NCBI GenBank assembly: GCA_026018925.1 | Contig: JAKSZU010000016.1 | Location: forward strand, 31,524,877 to 31,588,876 | From: Tupaia tana | Taxonomy: Eukaryota; Chordata; Mammalia; Scandentia; Tupaiidae | Direction: 5' to 3' | DNA: 64,000 bases | Part shown: piece after piece, positions 32,466 through 43,712 of the stretch | Numbering within the stretch: position 1 is the stretch's first letter | How the letters are laid out: each line of letters opens with the position of its first letter | Program-made: the position numbers and the translations under genes | The notes under the pieces: generated by a model | Told to the model about the DNA's origin: nothing | Seen by the model: the letters and a program-made list of their open reading frames with translations, nothing else | Database searches by the model: none

Positions 32466-33555
32466 AACTTATATAAGAAAACATACAACAAAAGCTCCTT
32501 GACGTTAGTATTGATAATGACTGTTGAGATATGACACCAAAAGTACAGGAAACTAAAGCAAAAAAATAAAAAATGAACTTTATCAAATTAAAAAGCTCTG
32601 TGTAACAAAGAAAACAATTAACAAATCAAAGGGCAACTTATGAAATGGGAGAAAATATTTGAAAACCTAAAACCCAATCATTAATATATAAAACACATAA
32701 CAAACTCATATAACTCAATAGCAAATAATAAAAATAATCTTAGTAAAAATGAGTAAAGATCCTGAACCTCAACAGGTACATACATTAAAAAGGGCTAACA
32801 TTACTAATCAATAGAGAAATACAAATCAAAACCACAATAAAATATCATCTCACACTTCATAGGATGGCTATAAGAAAAGCGATAAAAGTAACTGTTGATG
32901 AGGATGTAGAGAAAAGGGAATCTTTATAGATTTGTTAGGAATGTGAATTAGCACAGACATTATGAAAAATAGTATTGAGGCTCCTCAAAAAAAAAATAAA
33001 TAAATAAAACTACCAGGTGATCTAGCAATCCCATTTCAGGGTATAATTCAAAGATATTTCTTTTGAATTGTATTTATTGCTCATTGTAGCATTATTCATA
33101 AAAGCCATACATGGAAAACACTTAAGTATCCATCAGCAAAGAAATAGAAAAGAAAAATTTCATATATATTGCATTTCTCTATATATTAACATTTCTGTTT
33201 CCCAGAAACAGAGAATAGAATGGTGGTTTCCAGGGTCTGAGGAGTGAGAAAAATGAGATGTTGGTCAAATGTACAAACTTTCACTTATCATATAAATAAA
33301 TAAGTTCTGAAGCTCTAAAGTACAACAGGGTGATTTTTGTCAATAATACTATAGAGTGTACTTGAAATTTGCTGAGAGTGTATCTTAAGTGTTTTCACAG
33401 ATATACAAAAATTAGCTACATGAAATGATACGTATGTTAGTCAATTTCATTTTGGTAATCACTTCACAAATTGTACATATATCAACTAATCACATTGTAC
33501 ACTTTAAATATATACAGTTTTGTCAATTATCACTCAGAAAAATTTTAAAAATTAT

Positions 33556-33894
33556 AAATTCGGGAACAGTAAGATTATCATATATGTGTAAGACGTGAGT
33601 GTGTTATAATATTTTTATTTTGTATTATGTGACATTTGAGCACAAATTAGTACAGAATGCATCACTTAATGACAGTACTTCTGAGAAACATGCTAGTTAA
33701 TTTCATCATTGTGCAAACATCATAGAGTGTACAGTATTTACATGCTTGCGTACTTACAGAACAACATGAGATTCATTGTCAAAGCTATTCCCATATTTTC
33801 CTAGTCCTATAAAAAATAAAAATAAATAAAGATTGGCTGATATTATTTTCAAATAGATCTAAATTTCATTTATTTAAAAATCTGGATTTATAAT
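33556..33894. other. unique AT-rich DNA
   Basis: No feature recognised. Confidence 0.45.
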
Positions 33895-34085
33895 TTATTG
33901 AATATTTGCTATCAGTCAATCATCACGCTAAATACTATGCATGAAATATCTCAGTATATTCTTACAATGGCCTACTAAAAATATTATATATTTCTGTTTT
34001 ACAAATGACAAATCTGAGACTTAGAATTACTAATCCTTTGTTACAATTAAAGTATTATTCAATCCAAAATTTGACAGTCTCCAAA
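33895..34085 (+). mobile_element. MIR relic
   Basis: TCACGCTAAATACTATGCAT, CTTACAATGGCCTACTAAAA, TCTGTTTTACAAATGACAAA and TGAGACTTAGAATTACTAAT keep the MIR order with heavy divergence. Confidence 0.72.
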
Positions 34086-34129
34086 ACCTTTGATCTTAAA
34101 CTATCTCCAAGTCTTCCTGCCATTCATTT

Positions 34130-34712
34130 TCTTCACTGCGAGTTGAATGATTTTTTCCAAATCACAAAACTATTCATGTTACTCTAATTTAAAACTTTTA
34201 ATGCCCATATAATAGCCATAAAATCCAAACTCCTGACAATGGGTTATCATGAGCTGGCACCTACTTACACCTCTTACCTCATCTTCTGCTAAGTTTTTCC
34301 TCTTGTGGAACTTGCCTGCTGTTCAATAAACAAGCCTATCCCTGCCTACAGATTATTTCATGAGCTCTTCTCCCTACTTAAAGACTTAACTACTGATCTT
34401 CATAAAAAATGTCTATTTTTTGTCAATTGGGTCCTAATTTATATATTTTTTTCTCAGAGTTCTTCCTTGATCTCCTAATCTAAAGGAATCAGTTATTCAC
34501 CATCACTCTATCATATTTAAATCTTTACAAACTATAACCACTATAATTTTTTTTTTTACTTTATTTGAGTATGTATTTTCTTTTCCAATTATGTGAAAGT
34601 CTCAAGATTAGTGGGAATATATCTGCTTTGGTCAATTTTTTAGCTACAGTGCCTAGAACAAGAATGGTAATGAGTGACAAGTACTTAATAAATGTTTGTT
34701 AGATGAAAACAA
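34130..34712 (+). mobile_element. L2 LINE 3' end relic
   Basis: AAAATCCAAACTCCTGACAA, ATGAGCTGGCACCTACTTAC and CTCATGAGCTCTTC-like blocks, later AGTGCCTAGAACAAG and the terminal TTAATAAATGTTTGTTAGAT are classic L2 landmarks in order. The two open frames nearby are chance. Confidence 0.85.
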
Positions 34713-34956
34713 TAAATTTAGAATCTGTGGCTGTTAAGGCCCTTTGTTATACACAATGTTGGAAATAATTTTTTTTTCTAAGAATTGACATGCTGCTAAT
34801 ATGGACATGAGATCCATGACTTCCTATTTCATTCTGTAGGTGTTTCACAGTAACATTCGAGTTTTGTTTTTTTTTTTTATAATTTTACAAATATTTCTAA
34901 AATAAGAAAGACAAGATCCTTTAATACTGAGCCATGACATAAAACATAGTGTTTTA
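34713..34956. other. unique DNA
   Basis: No feature recognised. Confidence 0.4.
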
Positions 34957-35135
34957 TGGGGCCAGCATGTGGTGTGGTGGTTAAGGCACTGGACTCCTAC
35001 ATGGGTGACTGCAGTTTGAGTCCTAGACCTGAAGGTTTGCTTTCTCACTTTCTCTCTCTTTCTGGTGAGTACATGTGTCACATAGAAAGTTAAAATAATA
35101 ATAAAAATAAATAAAATTAAATAGAAAAAACAGTG
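34957..35135 (+). mobile_element. F2 short SINE
   Basis: Head GGGGCCAGCATGTGGTGTGG, AAGGTTTGCTTTCTCACTTT joint, a GAGTACATGTGTCACATAG segment and an AATAATAAAAATAAATAAA tail. Flanks AAAACATAGTGTTTTAT and AAAACAGTGCTTTG look like a diverged duplication. Confidence 0.88.
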
Positions 35136-36479
35136 CTTTGCAGGGAAAATAAAACAAACAAACAAAAAAGCTCAGGAATACAAGAGTCTAAAAAACTTTG
35201 AACATGCAGCAAAATCAGAGCTTTTTGTCACTTCTATTTTCATGAGCAAAAAAATGATATTATTTTGTACAACTTAAAACATACATATTTTAGTACACAA
35301 AATGATTTGTTACCTAGATTATGTATTATATTCTTTTCTGAATAAAGTTATATTTCTTTTAAATAACATCTTAATTTTAAAATTAAAATGAGTCATTGCT
35401 CTACTAGGAATAACAGGGATGTGAGCCACAGTAAGAAGAGCAACTATTATCTGATACTTTCTTTGTAAAGATTGAAAAATATAAAATGTAACAGTGTGCA
35501 TGATATTTGGAAATCGCGTCGTCAGGGAAAGGGAAGAAAAAGCACTATGGAGAATGGGTAAGTCACAGCATCACTTTACTTTAGCCCACTCACTTATAAA
35601 TTGGAGATAATACCATAGAAGCTGAGGTTACAATAAATAATTCAAAAGTGAAATGTTCACAAATAATAGAAGCTTGTTTCTTGCTCATGAGATAGACTGT
35701 GGTGTATGATCACATCAACAAAGTCACCTTCTTCCAAATGATTTTCTAAGTCATAGACTGACGGTGACTTTTCCATGTTCAATATTCAGCTTCTGTTGTC
35801 ATCCTGGAGTTGACATCTGTTAGATAGAAGGGAGTGGATGGCATATGGGAAGTTTGATTGGATGTAAACTGAAAGAGGCTCAAATCATTCCCTAACATTT
35901 GACTGTCTAGAACATTGGTTTCCCTGATGCAAGGGAGGCTGAGAAACAATTTCTAGTCATCCATCCATATACATGCCACTTCTATTACAAATAGAAAAAG
36001 GCAAAAATGGATTTTGGTACACAACTTTGGTCCCCACTGCAATGCCAGCTAATGTACTTAGGATATTGTACTCTAAAGGGCAGATAAGATGAAAATAAAT
36101 AGGAAGTACTATTTGAATATCCCATGATCAAATTGATGTAAAATGACAAATTCATTACATTACATTAACTTACTGGATATTGTAATTATATACGGGATTA
36201 GGCTGAGATATAGACCCCAAAATAAATTATTTAAGAAGTACCATAATCAAATTTAATTAATTTTGTTAGACTTTGCTTATAAAAGGTTTTTAAAATTTCC
36301 AAATTTTTTCCTAACCAATAGTTGTGTGATGTAAAGTTTAGAGAAGAAAAAAAAGCATAACCTTCCAAAGTCGATTTTTTTCTTCTTCAATCCAGATCTT
36401 TACTCTCCGCAAGTAATACTACATCACTAAGTTTAATAATCCTGAGAAACGAATCAACTTCTTTGATAGTTATAACTTC
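35136..36479. other. mostly unique DNA with old repeat traces
   Basis: Bases about 35550-35640 look MIR-like. Bases about 35660-35990 (TTTCTTGCTCATGAGATAGA, GCAAGGGAGGCTGAGAAACA) look like an ancient interspersed repeat whose class I cannot assign. Confidence 0.45.
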
Positions 36480-36990
36480 CCCTTTAGGCTACCTTCATCA
36501 AATATACACAACGTTATGCATGCAGAGAAATGATGCTGCCACTTTGATGACACTGTACATCAATTTTGTTTCCCAGATAAAGCACTATACAAACTTACCA
36601 GAAAAGAGCCGTTTTTTCAATGACAGTGCATGACAGAAGCCAAAGGTTTTAAAGCAAACACACAAATGTGTCATCTAATAGTCCATCAGCCAGTCCTTGT
36701 CACACTGATAAACCTTTTATCTCTCTTTTCCAGATTTTAATCAGTAGCTTGGTTTGCATGTTTCTTATGTTACTGAAGCAACTAACCTAATGGGGATTCT
36801 TTATGCCCTGAGAAATCAACTCATTTGGGCCTAAATGAAACATTTCACTGTCTTGTTTTTATCTCTCGCTCTATTCAAATTAACATAATAGCTTTTAATT
36901 GGATTGTATTTGTGATTAGAGTCAGCAAAGGTGGCATTTTCTCAGAGTAAATTGACTGCAAAGCAAGATGCTGAGGCTCCATCTGAGAAA
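36480..36990. other. complex repeat-free stretch, candidate conserved noncoding element
   Basis: About 500 bases with no repeat signature, even composition, and clusters of homeodomain-like cores (TTTTAATTGG, GTGATTAGAG, TTAATCAG). No ORF of note. Function is inference only. Confidence 0.3.
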
Positions 36991-37279
36991 ACTTTTTAAG
37001 CTATTGCCAGAGGAAAAGATGGCTTTAGGAAATAGAGCCTTGAGGGTCACTTGGTAACTCAGTATTTTAAATAGTAAAGTCCACTGAATTTGTCAAAAAA
37101 GTTACAGACATGTGAAATATTTCATTAATATTCAAATGCATGTTCTCAAAAATAAAATATTTACAAAAGGACATGAAAATAAATGGTGATTAGTTATATA
37201 ATTTTAGAGGTACAGGGAAGAAACATCACTACACCTGATACCCATGGTAGAATCCATAATATAATGACTGCTGTCTACC
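36991..37279. other. unique DNA
   Basis: No feature recognised. Confidence 0.4.
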
Positions 37280-37351
37280 GTGACCCTCGCCATGTGGGTT
37301 CAGTTGCATTACTGCTGTACCTGCACCCAGCCAAAGTAAACTATTGCTTTT
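37280..37351 (-). mobile_element. F4 old tRNA-like SINE fragment, antisense
   Basis: GACCCTCGCCATGTGGGTTC and TACTGCTGTACCTGCACCCA match the copy at 39237-39403, including AAAGTAAAC-ATTGCTTT beyond the expected head end. Confidence 0.68.
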
Positions 37352-37469
37352 CATTTACATTTGATTCTATACAAATATAAATCATCTACATATCAAAAAT
37401 TATAAATGAAATTACAACCAGTGAAGGAAAGATATTTGACATTTATTTCATAGCCAAAGTGTTATTATT

Positions 37470-37714
37470 ATATTTTTATTACCAAGAGGCATATATGCTC
37501 ACCAGAGAGAGACAAAGAGAGAGAGAAAGTAACTCTCAGTGGGACACGGTCATGCCACAATCCTCCGCTTCTCTATATTGTCAGGACTCTGAGCATGCAT
37601 ACATGTCCAGTGTGTTTTTCAAGCTGCCAGGGCCAGGATTTGACCCATGATGGGACATGTGGGGTCCAGCTTTCTACTCACATCACTTAACCACTGTACC
37701 ATGGGGCTGACCCA
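37470..37714 (-). mobile_element. F3-type SINE, antisense
   Basis: The GAGAGAGACAAAGAGAGAG tract, CTGTTCTGAG-like body remnant and head CCACTGTACCATGGGGCTGA are in antisense order. Diverged. Confidence 0.8.
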
Positions 37715-37794
37715 ATTATTTTTAATATAGAAAGAAATCTAACAAAATAATACAAGAAGCGCAAATTTTAATATGTAATACAAAAAGATATTCA

Positions 37795-38051
37795 TGTTGG
37801 ACCAGCAGTTAGTATAATGGCTATGTAGCTGGACTCCCATGTAGTCGACCATGGTTCAAGTCCCGGACCTGGTGGCTTAAACTCACGCTGAGCTCATGTG
37901 CGTGCATGCCCAAGATCCCGAGGGGAGAATGGAAGAGAAGGGATTGTGGCATGGCCATCCTCCCTGGGGGGTTGATTTCTTGTTTTCTGTCTCTTTGTCT
38001 ATCTCTGTCTTTCTGGCAAGCGCATGTACCCTATAGTAAAAACATCTCAAA
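37795..38051 (+). mobile_element. F1 SINE with perfect TSD
   Basis: Head GGACCAGCAGTTAGTATAAT, body and end CCCTATAGTAAAAACATCTC. The exact 13-bp duplication AAAAAGATATTCA is at 37782-37794 and 38052-38064. Confidence 0.95.
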
Positions 38052-38660
38052 AAAAAGATATTCACTAAAAAAATACAGGTACCCAATAAGCATGTGAAAG
38101 ACAAATATTTTGTTTAGGTTTGAAAGATGTTTAAATTAAGGTAATACTTCTTGCCTTCCAAACAGTAAATAAAGAACAAGTCGTTCAATCTCTTCAGAGA
38201 ACAAAGTACTCATACCTTTTAATATTCAACCCATTTTTCAAAAGTATTTCTAGCAAATAGGCAAGAAAAATAAATTAAGGCATGTAGATTGGAAAGAAAG
38301 TAAAACTATCTCTTTTTTGTAGATGGCATGATTACATATAGAGAATATTCTAATAAATCCACCAGAAACTATTAGAGTTAGTAACTCAGCTAATCAAGGT
38401 TGCAAAATGCAAAATCAATGTCCAAAAATTAATTATATATCTATATAATAGCAATGAACAATGTTAAAATGAAATTACAAATATCTTTCAATATATAATA
38501 GTATCAAAAAGAATAAAATTTGCTGAATAATAAAGAAGCATGAGACTTGTCACTGAAAACTGTAAGACACTGCAGAAAGAAGTTGAAGGAGAACTAAATA
38601 AAAGAAGAAGCATACTGTGATCATAGGTTGAAAGATGTTACATTAATAAGATGACAAGAT

Positions 38661-38918
38661 GGGGACCAGCAGTTAGCGTAATGGCTTTGACGCTGGACTC
38701 CCATGTAGTTGACTGCGGTTTGAGTCCCGGATCCGGTGACTTAAATTAATGCCGGGTGCGTGTGCGTGCGTGCCCAAGATCCCAAAAGGAGAATGGAGGA
38801 GAAGGGATTGCAGCGTGGCCATCTCCCCAGGGGGTGATTTCTCGCTCTCTGTCTCTCTGTCTCTCTCTTTCTGGCAAATGCACGTGCCCTATAGCAAAAA
38901 CCTCTCCAAATAAAAAAA
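38661..38918 (+). mobile_element. F1 SINE inside old L1
   Basis: Complete. The 13-bp duplication is AAGATGACAAGAT (38648-38660) and AAGGTGACAAGAT (38919-38931), one mismatch. Confidence 0.94.
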
Positions 38919-39236
38919 AAGGTGACAAGATAGCAAATTGATCTATAAATAAAACAAATTTTATCAAAATCCAAGCTGCCTTTTTTTATAAGAATTGAAA
39001 AGTTGATTCTAAAATTCATGTTAAAATTCACCCAATCAAGAATAGTAAAACAAAATAAAACAAACATTCAGAAAAAAAATAATAAAAAAGGGGAAATCAC
39101 ATTGTCTATCTCAAAACTTACTGCAGCATTACAATACTCAAGGCAGGGTAGTATACGCGTAAAGATAGACACGTGGATCTATGGAGCAGAATTGAGAATC
39201 CAGAAATCGGCCTTTACATCTGTGGGCTATTGATTT

Positions 39237-39403
39237 TTTTTAAGTCTATCTATTTATTCCTGAGAGACAGGCACTGTGACCCACCTCTCCATGCACCCAG
39301 TGTGCTCAAAGAGATACCAGGATATCAACCTGGGACCTCGCCCATGTGGGTTCAGTTGCCTTACTGCTGTACCTGCACCTGGCCCAAAGTAAACAATTGC
39401 TTT
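39237..39403 (-). mobile_element. F4 old tRNA-like SINE, antisense
   Basis: The minus strand reads a tRNA-like head GGCCAGGTGCAGGTACAGCA with GGTCCCAGGTTGATATCC as B-box-like region, then a body ending in an A-rich part at 39237. It sits in the L1 relic. Confidence 0.72.
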
Positions 39404-39425
39404 CATCAAGGCAGTACACAATGAA

Positions 39426-40104
39426 TCAAATCTGTTTGTATCCCATTTGAAATTATTATTTCTACCTTCTCTTCAGATATCAGTACAAAGTCCTCCTCCC
39501 CTTTTATCCATTAAAAACAAAAGCCCATCATGGAACTCAAATCATGAGGACGGATGTCCATCAGTCTACCAACTCCTTTGCATCAAATACCCTTAGGAGT
39601 AAACCCTGTACATAATAATCAGAAAAAGAGAAACTAAGACTATCTTAAGCCTTGTTCTTTCAAGAAAGAAAAAGCCAAGAGCACAACAATATTTAGAAAT
39701 CAAATAGTTCCCAAAGTAATTACAAGTCTAATACTTTATTTCTATGCATATTAAATGTATCTGCTATTCATTTAACCCAAATATATTTTCTGGGCCAACT
39801 ATTTATGCTAGTGCTCTACTACTATAGATACCAGTAACATGAAAAGTAGTACAATTCAATCCCCATCCCCACTAAGATCAAAGTTTTATCAGGAGCGGAA
39901 AATTAATTTACTGAGCACATTCTGATTTCCACCTCTGCCACGAACCAGACATTATACTTGTTCTAAAGCAATGAAAACTGAGGACACAGTCCGCTATCTT
40001 TAAGGAACTGTAAAACCAATTGTAAGGTGAAAATATCATTCAGATGAAATGCTTTTCATATACCTAATCTACTGCACATAGTATTTACCCTTTTTTTATA
40101 AAGA
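39426..40104. other. unique DNA with possible ancient repeat
   Basis: Bases about 39770-40030 weakly resemble an ancient repeat common in mammals (TTTTCTGGGCCAACTATTTA), class unclear. Confidence 0.4.
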
Positions 40105-40228
40105 ACATTGACCTTAAATATTCTCAGAACTCCCACATTAGCCTCCCATAGAGTAAAATCATGCAACACTAAGTTTATTTTATAATACAGTGTTCAGTAG
40201 TTCATGTAATCTACTGAATATTGTGCTT

Positions 40229-40278
<50 letters not shown>

Positions 40279-40404
40279 AAGGAAAAAAACAGTGGTTGTG
40301 TGGGTAATCAAAGTATAGTTTCTATTGAGTGTGTATTGCTATCGCACTATCATGATGTCGAAAATTGTTAAGCCAAATCATGATGAGTCGGGGATATTTG
40401 TCTA
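40105..40404. mobile_element. Tigger/MER2-like TcMar DNA transposon end
   Basis: TCAGAACTCCCACATTAGCC, GTTTATTTTATAATACAGTG, CAAAGTATAGTTTCTATTGA and ATCATGATGAGTCGGGGATA follow one terminus of the Tigger1/MER2 group in order, ending near TGTCTA at a TA. An internal A-run is expanded to 44. Confidence 0.82.
40233..40276. repeat. A44 homopolymer inside Tigger relic
   Basis: Pure A-run. In the related transposon end only a short A-rich stretch occurs here. Confidence 0.95.
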
Positions 40405-41122
40405 TGGTCCTGTCTAAAAGTGGATGAAAAGAGAGAGAAAAGGATGGAGGGAGTGAGGAAATTAGGGAGGAAGGATGAAAAGAAAGAGGGGAGGAAAATA
40501 GATACCGATGTGCAAGTACAATAAACTTGTATAGATGCAATATAAACATCTTTGCAGAATTAGGTTAAGTTACCAAGAATAATTTGGTCAGTTCTAAGGA
40601 GAAAAGAAAAAAAATTCAAGGAGCTTGGACTTAATCCCATAGGCGATGGTAAGTCTCAAACCCGAAAAGGACAACGTCCCTTTGCTCTGGCTTGTAGTTC
40701 AAAAAAAATAAATACCATGGACTTGATGTCACTACAAGTGCAAGCGACATTATTCTATCCTATAAAAAATAATAGCAGCTATTAGAAAGATTTTCCCTAA
40801 GCTTTATTTGCAGTTGTAAACTAAACAGATACTTATAAAAAAATGGTCACTTAAAATGTTAATTTTATGAATGCTTACAATAATCAAAGTCAAAAGGATT
40901 AACAAGCCTAAGAGGCCGGTGATATAGAAAGCATGGTAAATTAATTCAATGTTTTAAAAAGCATAAAAAAAATACTTTGTATTTATGTAATAATTTCAAT
41001 AAAGACTATGAATACAAGAAACTTGTATTTTTAATGCATTTTACAAAATAAATAACAAGTTAGGAAGTATATTATAAAAAAAGTGAGAAGAAGACTATTA
41101 ATCAATGTCTCTGAGTCAAAAT
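40405..41122. other. unique AT-rich DNA
   Basis: A purine-rich patch lies at 40430-40500. Nothing else recognised. Confidence 0.45.
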
Positions 41123-41461
41123 CTAGTTGAAGTAATATACTGTCTCCTGGAAGAGGGTCCTTGCCTTCTGCTCTCTCAGGCTATGCAGGTTTCCTTCTTG
41201 ACAACTCTGTGAGGCAATATCCCTGATATTCCAAAAGAATGGCATTTCCAGCTTATTTTTAACAGAGCACTGCTTCTCACATTTCTTGCAAATCGAAGTA
41301 CTCCCCAATAAGTACATTTTGTGATCTTCAGGTCTTCTGATCACGCATGCTAAATTTACAGAAGTTCTTTTGATAAATATTGTGCAGACAAGTTCAATAG
41401 CCATGGCAGTAGCAGTAGTGTTATCATGCAATATCCATCCGCTCCCTAATTTATCATCCAT
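41123..41461 (-). CDS. 112-codon open frame, unknown, probably chance
   Basis: This is the only uninterrupted frame over 100 codons that lies wholly in repeat-free sequence. It starts MDDKLGSGWIL just after an in-frame stop (TAG), contains a Cys cluster CKKCEKQC, and ends YYFN. I see no signal peptide, membrane segment or known domain, no splice-site evidence and no poly-A retrocopy hallmark. At this base composition about one frame of this size is expected by chance in 64 kb, so I do not regard it as a gene without other evidence. Confidence 0.15.
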   Translation of the reverse strand: MDDKLGSGWILHDNTTATAMAIELVCTIFIKRTSVNLACVIRRPEDHKMYLLGSTSICKKCEKQCSVKNKLEMPFFWNIRDIASQSCQEGNLHSLREQKARTLFQETVYYFN

Positions 41462-41895
41462 GACGAGCTAACAACAAAATATAGCCTGAGCTCCTACCTC
41501 AGTGAATTCCTTAGGTTTAAAATGTAGAAAAGTGGCGGCAGATTTTGATGGTCATGATGGGATTTTCTTAATATTCTGAAAAAGACACCCAATTTCCAAA
41601 AACTTAATGATATCCTAAAATGAATAAGAATGTGTTTGCTGAGACCTGCCACCCAAGGCTACTGCTAGGGAGCTAATAATAATTGTCCTTATCTTTTTGA
41701 GTGTCCATTACCTGCTTGGCATTAAGGTGAGTACTTTACATAGATCTCAAGCACATTTCATTTGCTCCCTGAAACAACTCTTTAAGGAGGCATTCCCTTC
41801 TCTCTTCATTTTACTGAAAAGTAAAGGTTTGTAGCAATAACTAGTTTCCCTAAAGTTGAGTTGATAAGCTACAAAGAAGAAAATCAACCCTCGAT
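41462..41895. other. unique DNA with MIR relic
   Basis: Bases about 41690-41850 are MIR-like (GTGAGTACTTTACATAGATC, CTCTTCATTTTACTGAAAAG). Confidence 0.55.
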
Positions 41896-42195
41896 CTGGC
41901 CCAGCCTCCGTGGTGTAGGTGATAGGTCACTGATTTGCAGGGCTAAAAGCCACATGGTCAGCTACCAGGTTCAGATCTCAAATCGAACTGAAACACATCA
42001 GTCATGTGTGTTTCAAGATCCCGACTAGCTGGAGGACAGGAGAGAGGGGGGTCACAGTGTGATCAGACTCTATCAAGGGTGCCTGTCAATGTGCTAGTTC
42101 CATCTCTTCCTCGCTCTCTCTTTCATGTGCCTGTTCATTCTCTTGTACTATCTCTCTCTCAAGAAAGCAATAAACTTTATGAAATAAAAAAGGAT
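41896..42195 (+). mobile_element. old long tRNA-derived SINE (F3-like)
   Basis: Head CTGGCCCAGCCTCCGTGGTG with CAGGTTCAGATCTC as the B-box-like region, CAAGATCCCGACTAGCTGGA, TCGCTCTCTC tract, a CAATAAAC signal and an A-tail. Confidence 0.75.
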
Positions 42196-42661
42196 AGAAA
42201 ATGAAAAAAAAAATCCATCTACTTTTAAACAGGATTTTGAAGAATTCAGGTTAATTCTACATTATTAATAAAAGTTTTGTTTGTTTGTTTTGTTTTTCCC
42301 TCCTGACAGTCTTGTGACTCTCCTGGCTCTATTTTTGTCATCTGGGAAACAGCTAAAAAGGAAGACTCACCACACAGAATTTCCTCCAAATAGGACCAAA
42401 AGAGCTGCAGAATTTGAATCACCATTATCATTGCTAACTAGCGGTAAACGCCATACTGTCACAATTGTCACTGTTCCTTTTGACATTGTAATATCTAAAA
42501 TGTTAAACTTGATTGCAAACTAAGGGATTATAAGCAGTATCTGCATTCAAGGTTCAAAAAGAATCACACGATATGTTCTTGCACATGTATGAAATGATCC
42601 TATATACTGAAAGATAGTCACACAGTGCCTATTACCACTACCATTTTTTTTTCTTTTTTCT
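42196..42661. other. unique DNA
   Basis: No feature recognised. Confidence 0.45.
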
Positions 42662-42936
42662 GTTTTTTTTTTTTTTTTTTTAAGAGAGATTTTTTGCTGT
42701 AGAGCGCATGCGCTCACTGGATAGACAGAGAGAGACAGAGAGAAGAAAGAGAGAAATCACCTCCCAGGGGGATGGTCACACCTCAATCTCTTCTCCTCCA
42801 TTCTCCTCTCGGAATCTTGAGCACGCAAGTACATGTGCCCAGTGTGAGTTTTAAGCTGCCAGGTCAGGGACTCAAACAGTAATCGACTACATAGGAGTCC
42901 AGCAATGTAACCATTACACCACCTGCTGGTCCCACC
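42662..42936 (-). mobile_element. F1-type SINE, antisense
   Basis: T-run, TTTTTTGCTGTAGAGCGCAT, body CCTCCCAGGGGGATGG and head CACCACCTGCTGGTCCCA. The target duplication is unclear. Confidence 0.93.
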
Positions 42937-43698
42937 ATTGACATTTTAAGAAGGCCTTTTAACCAAGTCCACAAATTAAAAAGTCCTCTGATTAATTTAG
43001 CAAACATATTTTTCAGGTTTTCTCTCTACTGATCTGATTTCTACAAGTTCCTTTTCCTACCTGACAGTGTAGCAAAATTTCAAGGCTGGTTTTACTGCCA
43101 TATCACTTTGATGTTTTATTTTTCTATAAAGATTTCTCCTGCAGGAAAACAGCCTTTTGTCAACAATAACACACCTATCTATTAAAAAAAAAGCTGAAAG
43201 TTTGCCTGCCATTCCGCACTCCCTTCCCCTAGGCAAAAATTGTTCCCTACGCAATGTACCATCTTTTCCTAAAGGACTTGATTTTGCCTTTGTGATGCTA
43301 CTTTTTATAGAAGGAAAAAAATGGTGAAATAAGGAAAGAGAAGGTATTGCTAGGGAGGTTGAAGCTGCCCTTAGTGCTGCATCTCAAAGATTTTCCTGTT
43401 TTTTTTTTTTCTCCAGTGGATGTTCAGCTATTCTAGCACTCAACATCTGTAGATCTTCAAGGTGACTGGCGTAATGTGAAATTTCCATCATGTGAAAACT
43501 GGACACACATATACCTTCTGTGTATTCACAAATTCTACACTACAGAAAAATCACTTGAAACTCACAGGGGAAAAAAACAAGCCTGTTACAACCTTCCTTC
43601 CTGTTCAAGTTTTTCATTCTTGCTATAAGGCAAAATACAGAAATGTAAAGTCTAAGGTTTGACCCCTAAAACTTTATTATTGCATGGATCTTAACTTT
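42937..43698. other. unique DNA
   Basis: No repeat or gene recognised. Confidence 0.45.
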
Positions 43699-43712
43699 AA
43701 AAACTTACCCTT

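Larger units (their letters stand above)
28683..33555 (+). mobile_element. ancient L1, 5' UTR to 3' UTR, decayed
   Basis: Begins like an old L1 5' UTR (AGTAAGATGGTGGAGTAGGA). ORF1 relics lie at about 29850-30010 (GTTCTGGAGCTGAAGAATAC; peptide-like ELKN then INNRLDQ) and 30535-30740. The ORF1 end is near 30960-31010 and post-ORF1 sequence at 31260-31450, 31640-31770 and 32010-32190. A short ORF2 linker is at about 32305-32358, and the ORF2 C-terminus plus 3' UTR run from 32490 to 33555, ending with TTGTACACTTTAAATATATACAGTT and an A-rich tail. Most of ORF2 is deleted. At least six later SINEs and one LTR-like scrap break it. L1M-class age is inferred. Confidence 0.8.
38240..39425 (+). mobile_element. 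old L1 ORF2 relic
   Basis: GTAGATGGCATGATTACATA corresponds to the segment after the reverse-transcriptase FADD block. TCAATGTCCAAAAATTAATT, AAGACACTGCAGAAAGAAGT and GGGAAATCACATTGTCTATC follow in ORF2 order. Interrupted by an F1 SINE (38661) and an F4 SINE (39237). Frames are destroyed. Confidence 0.85.
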
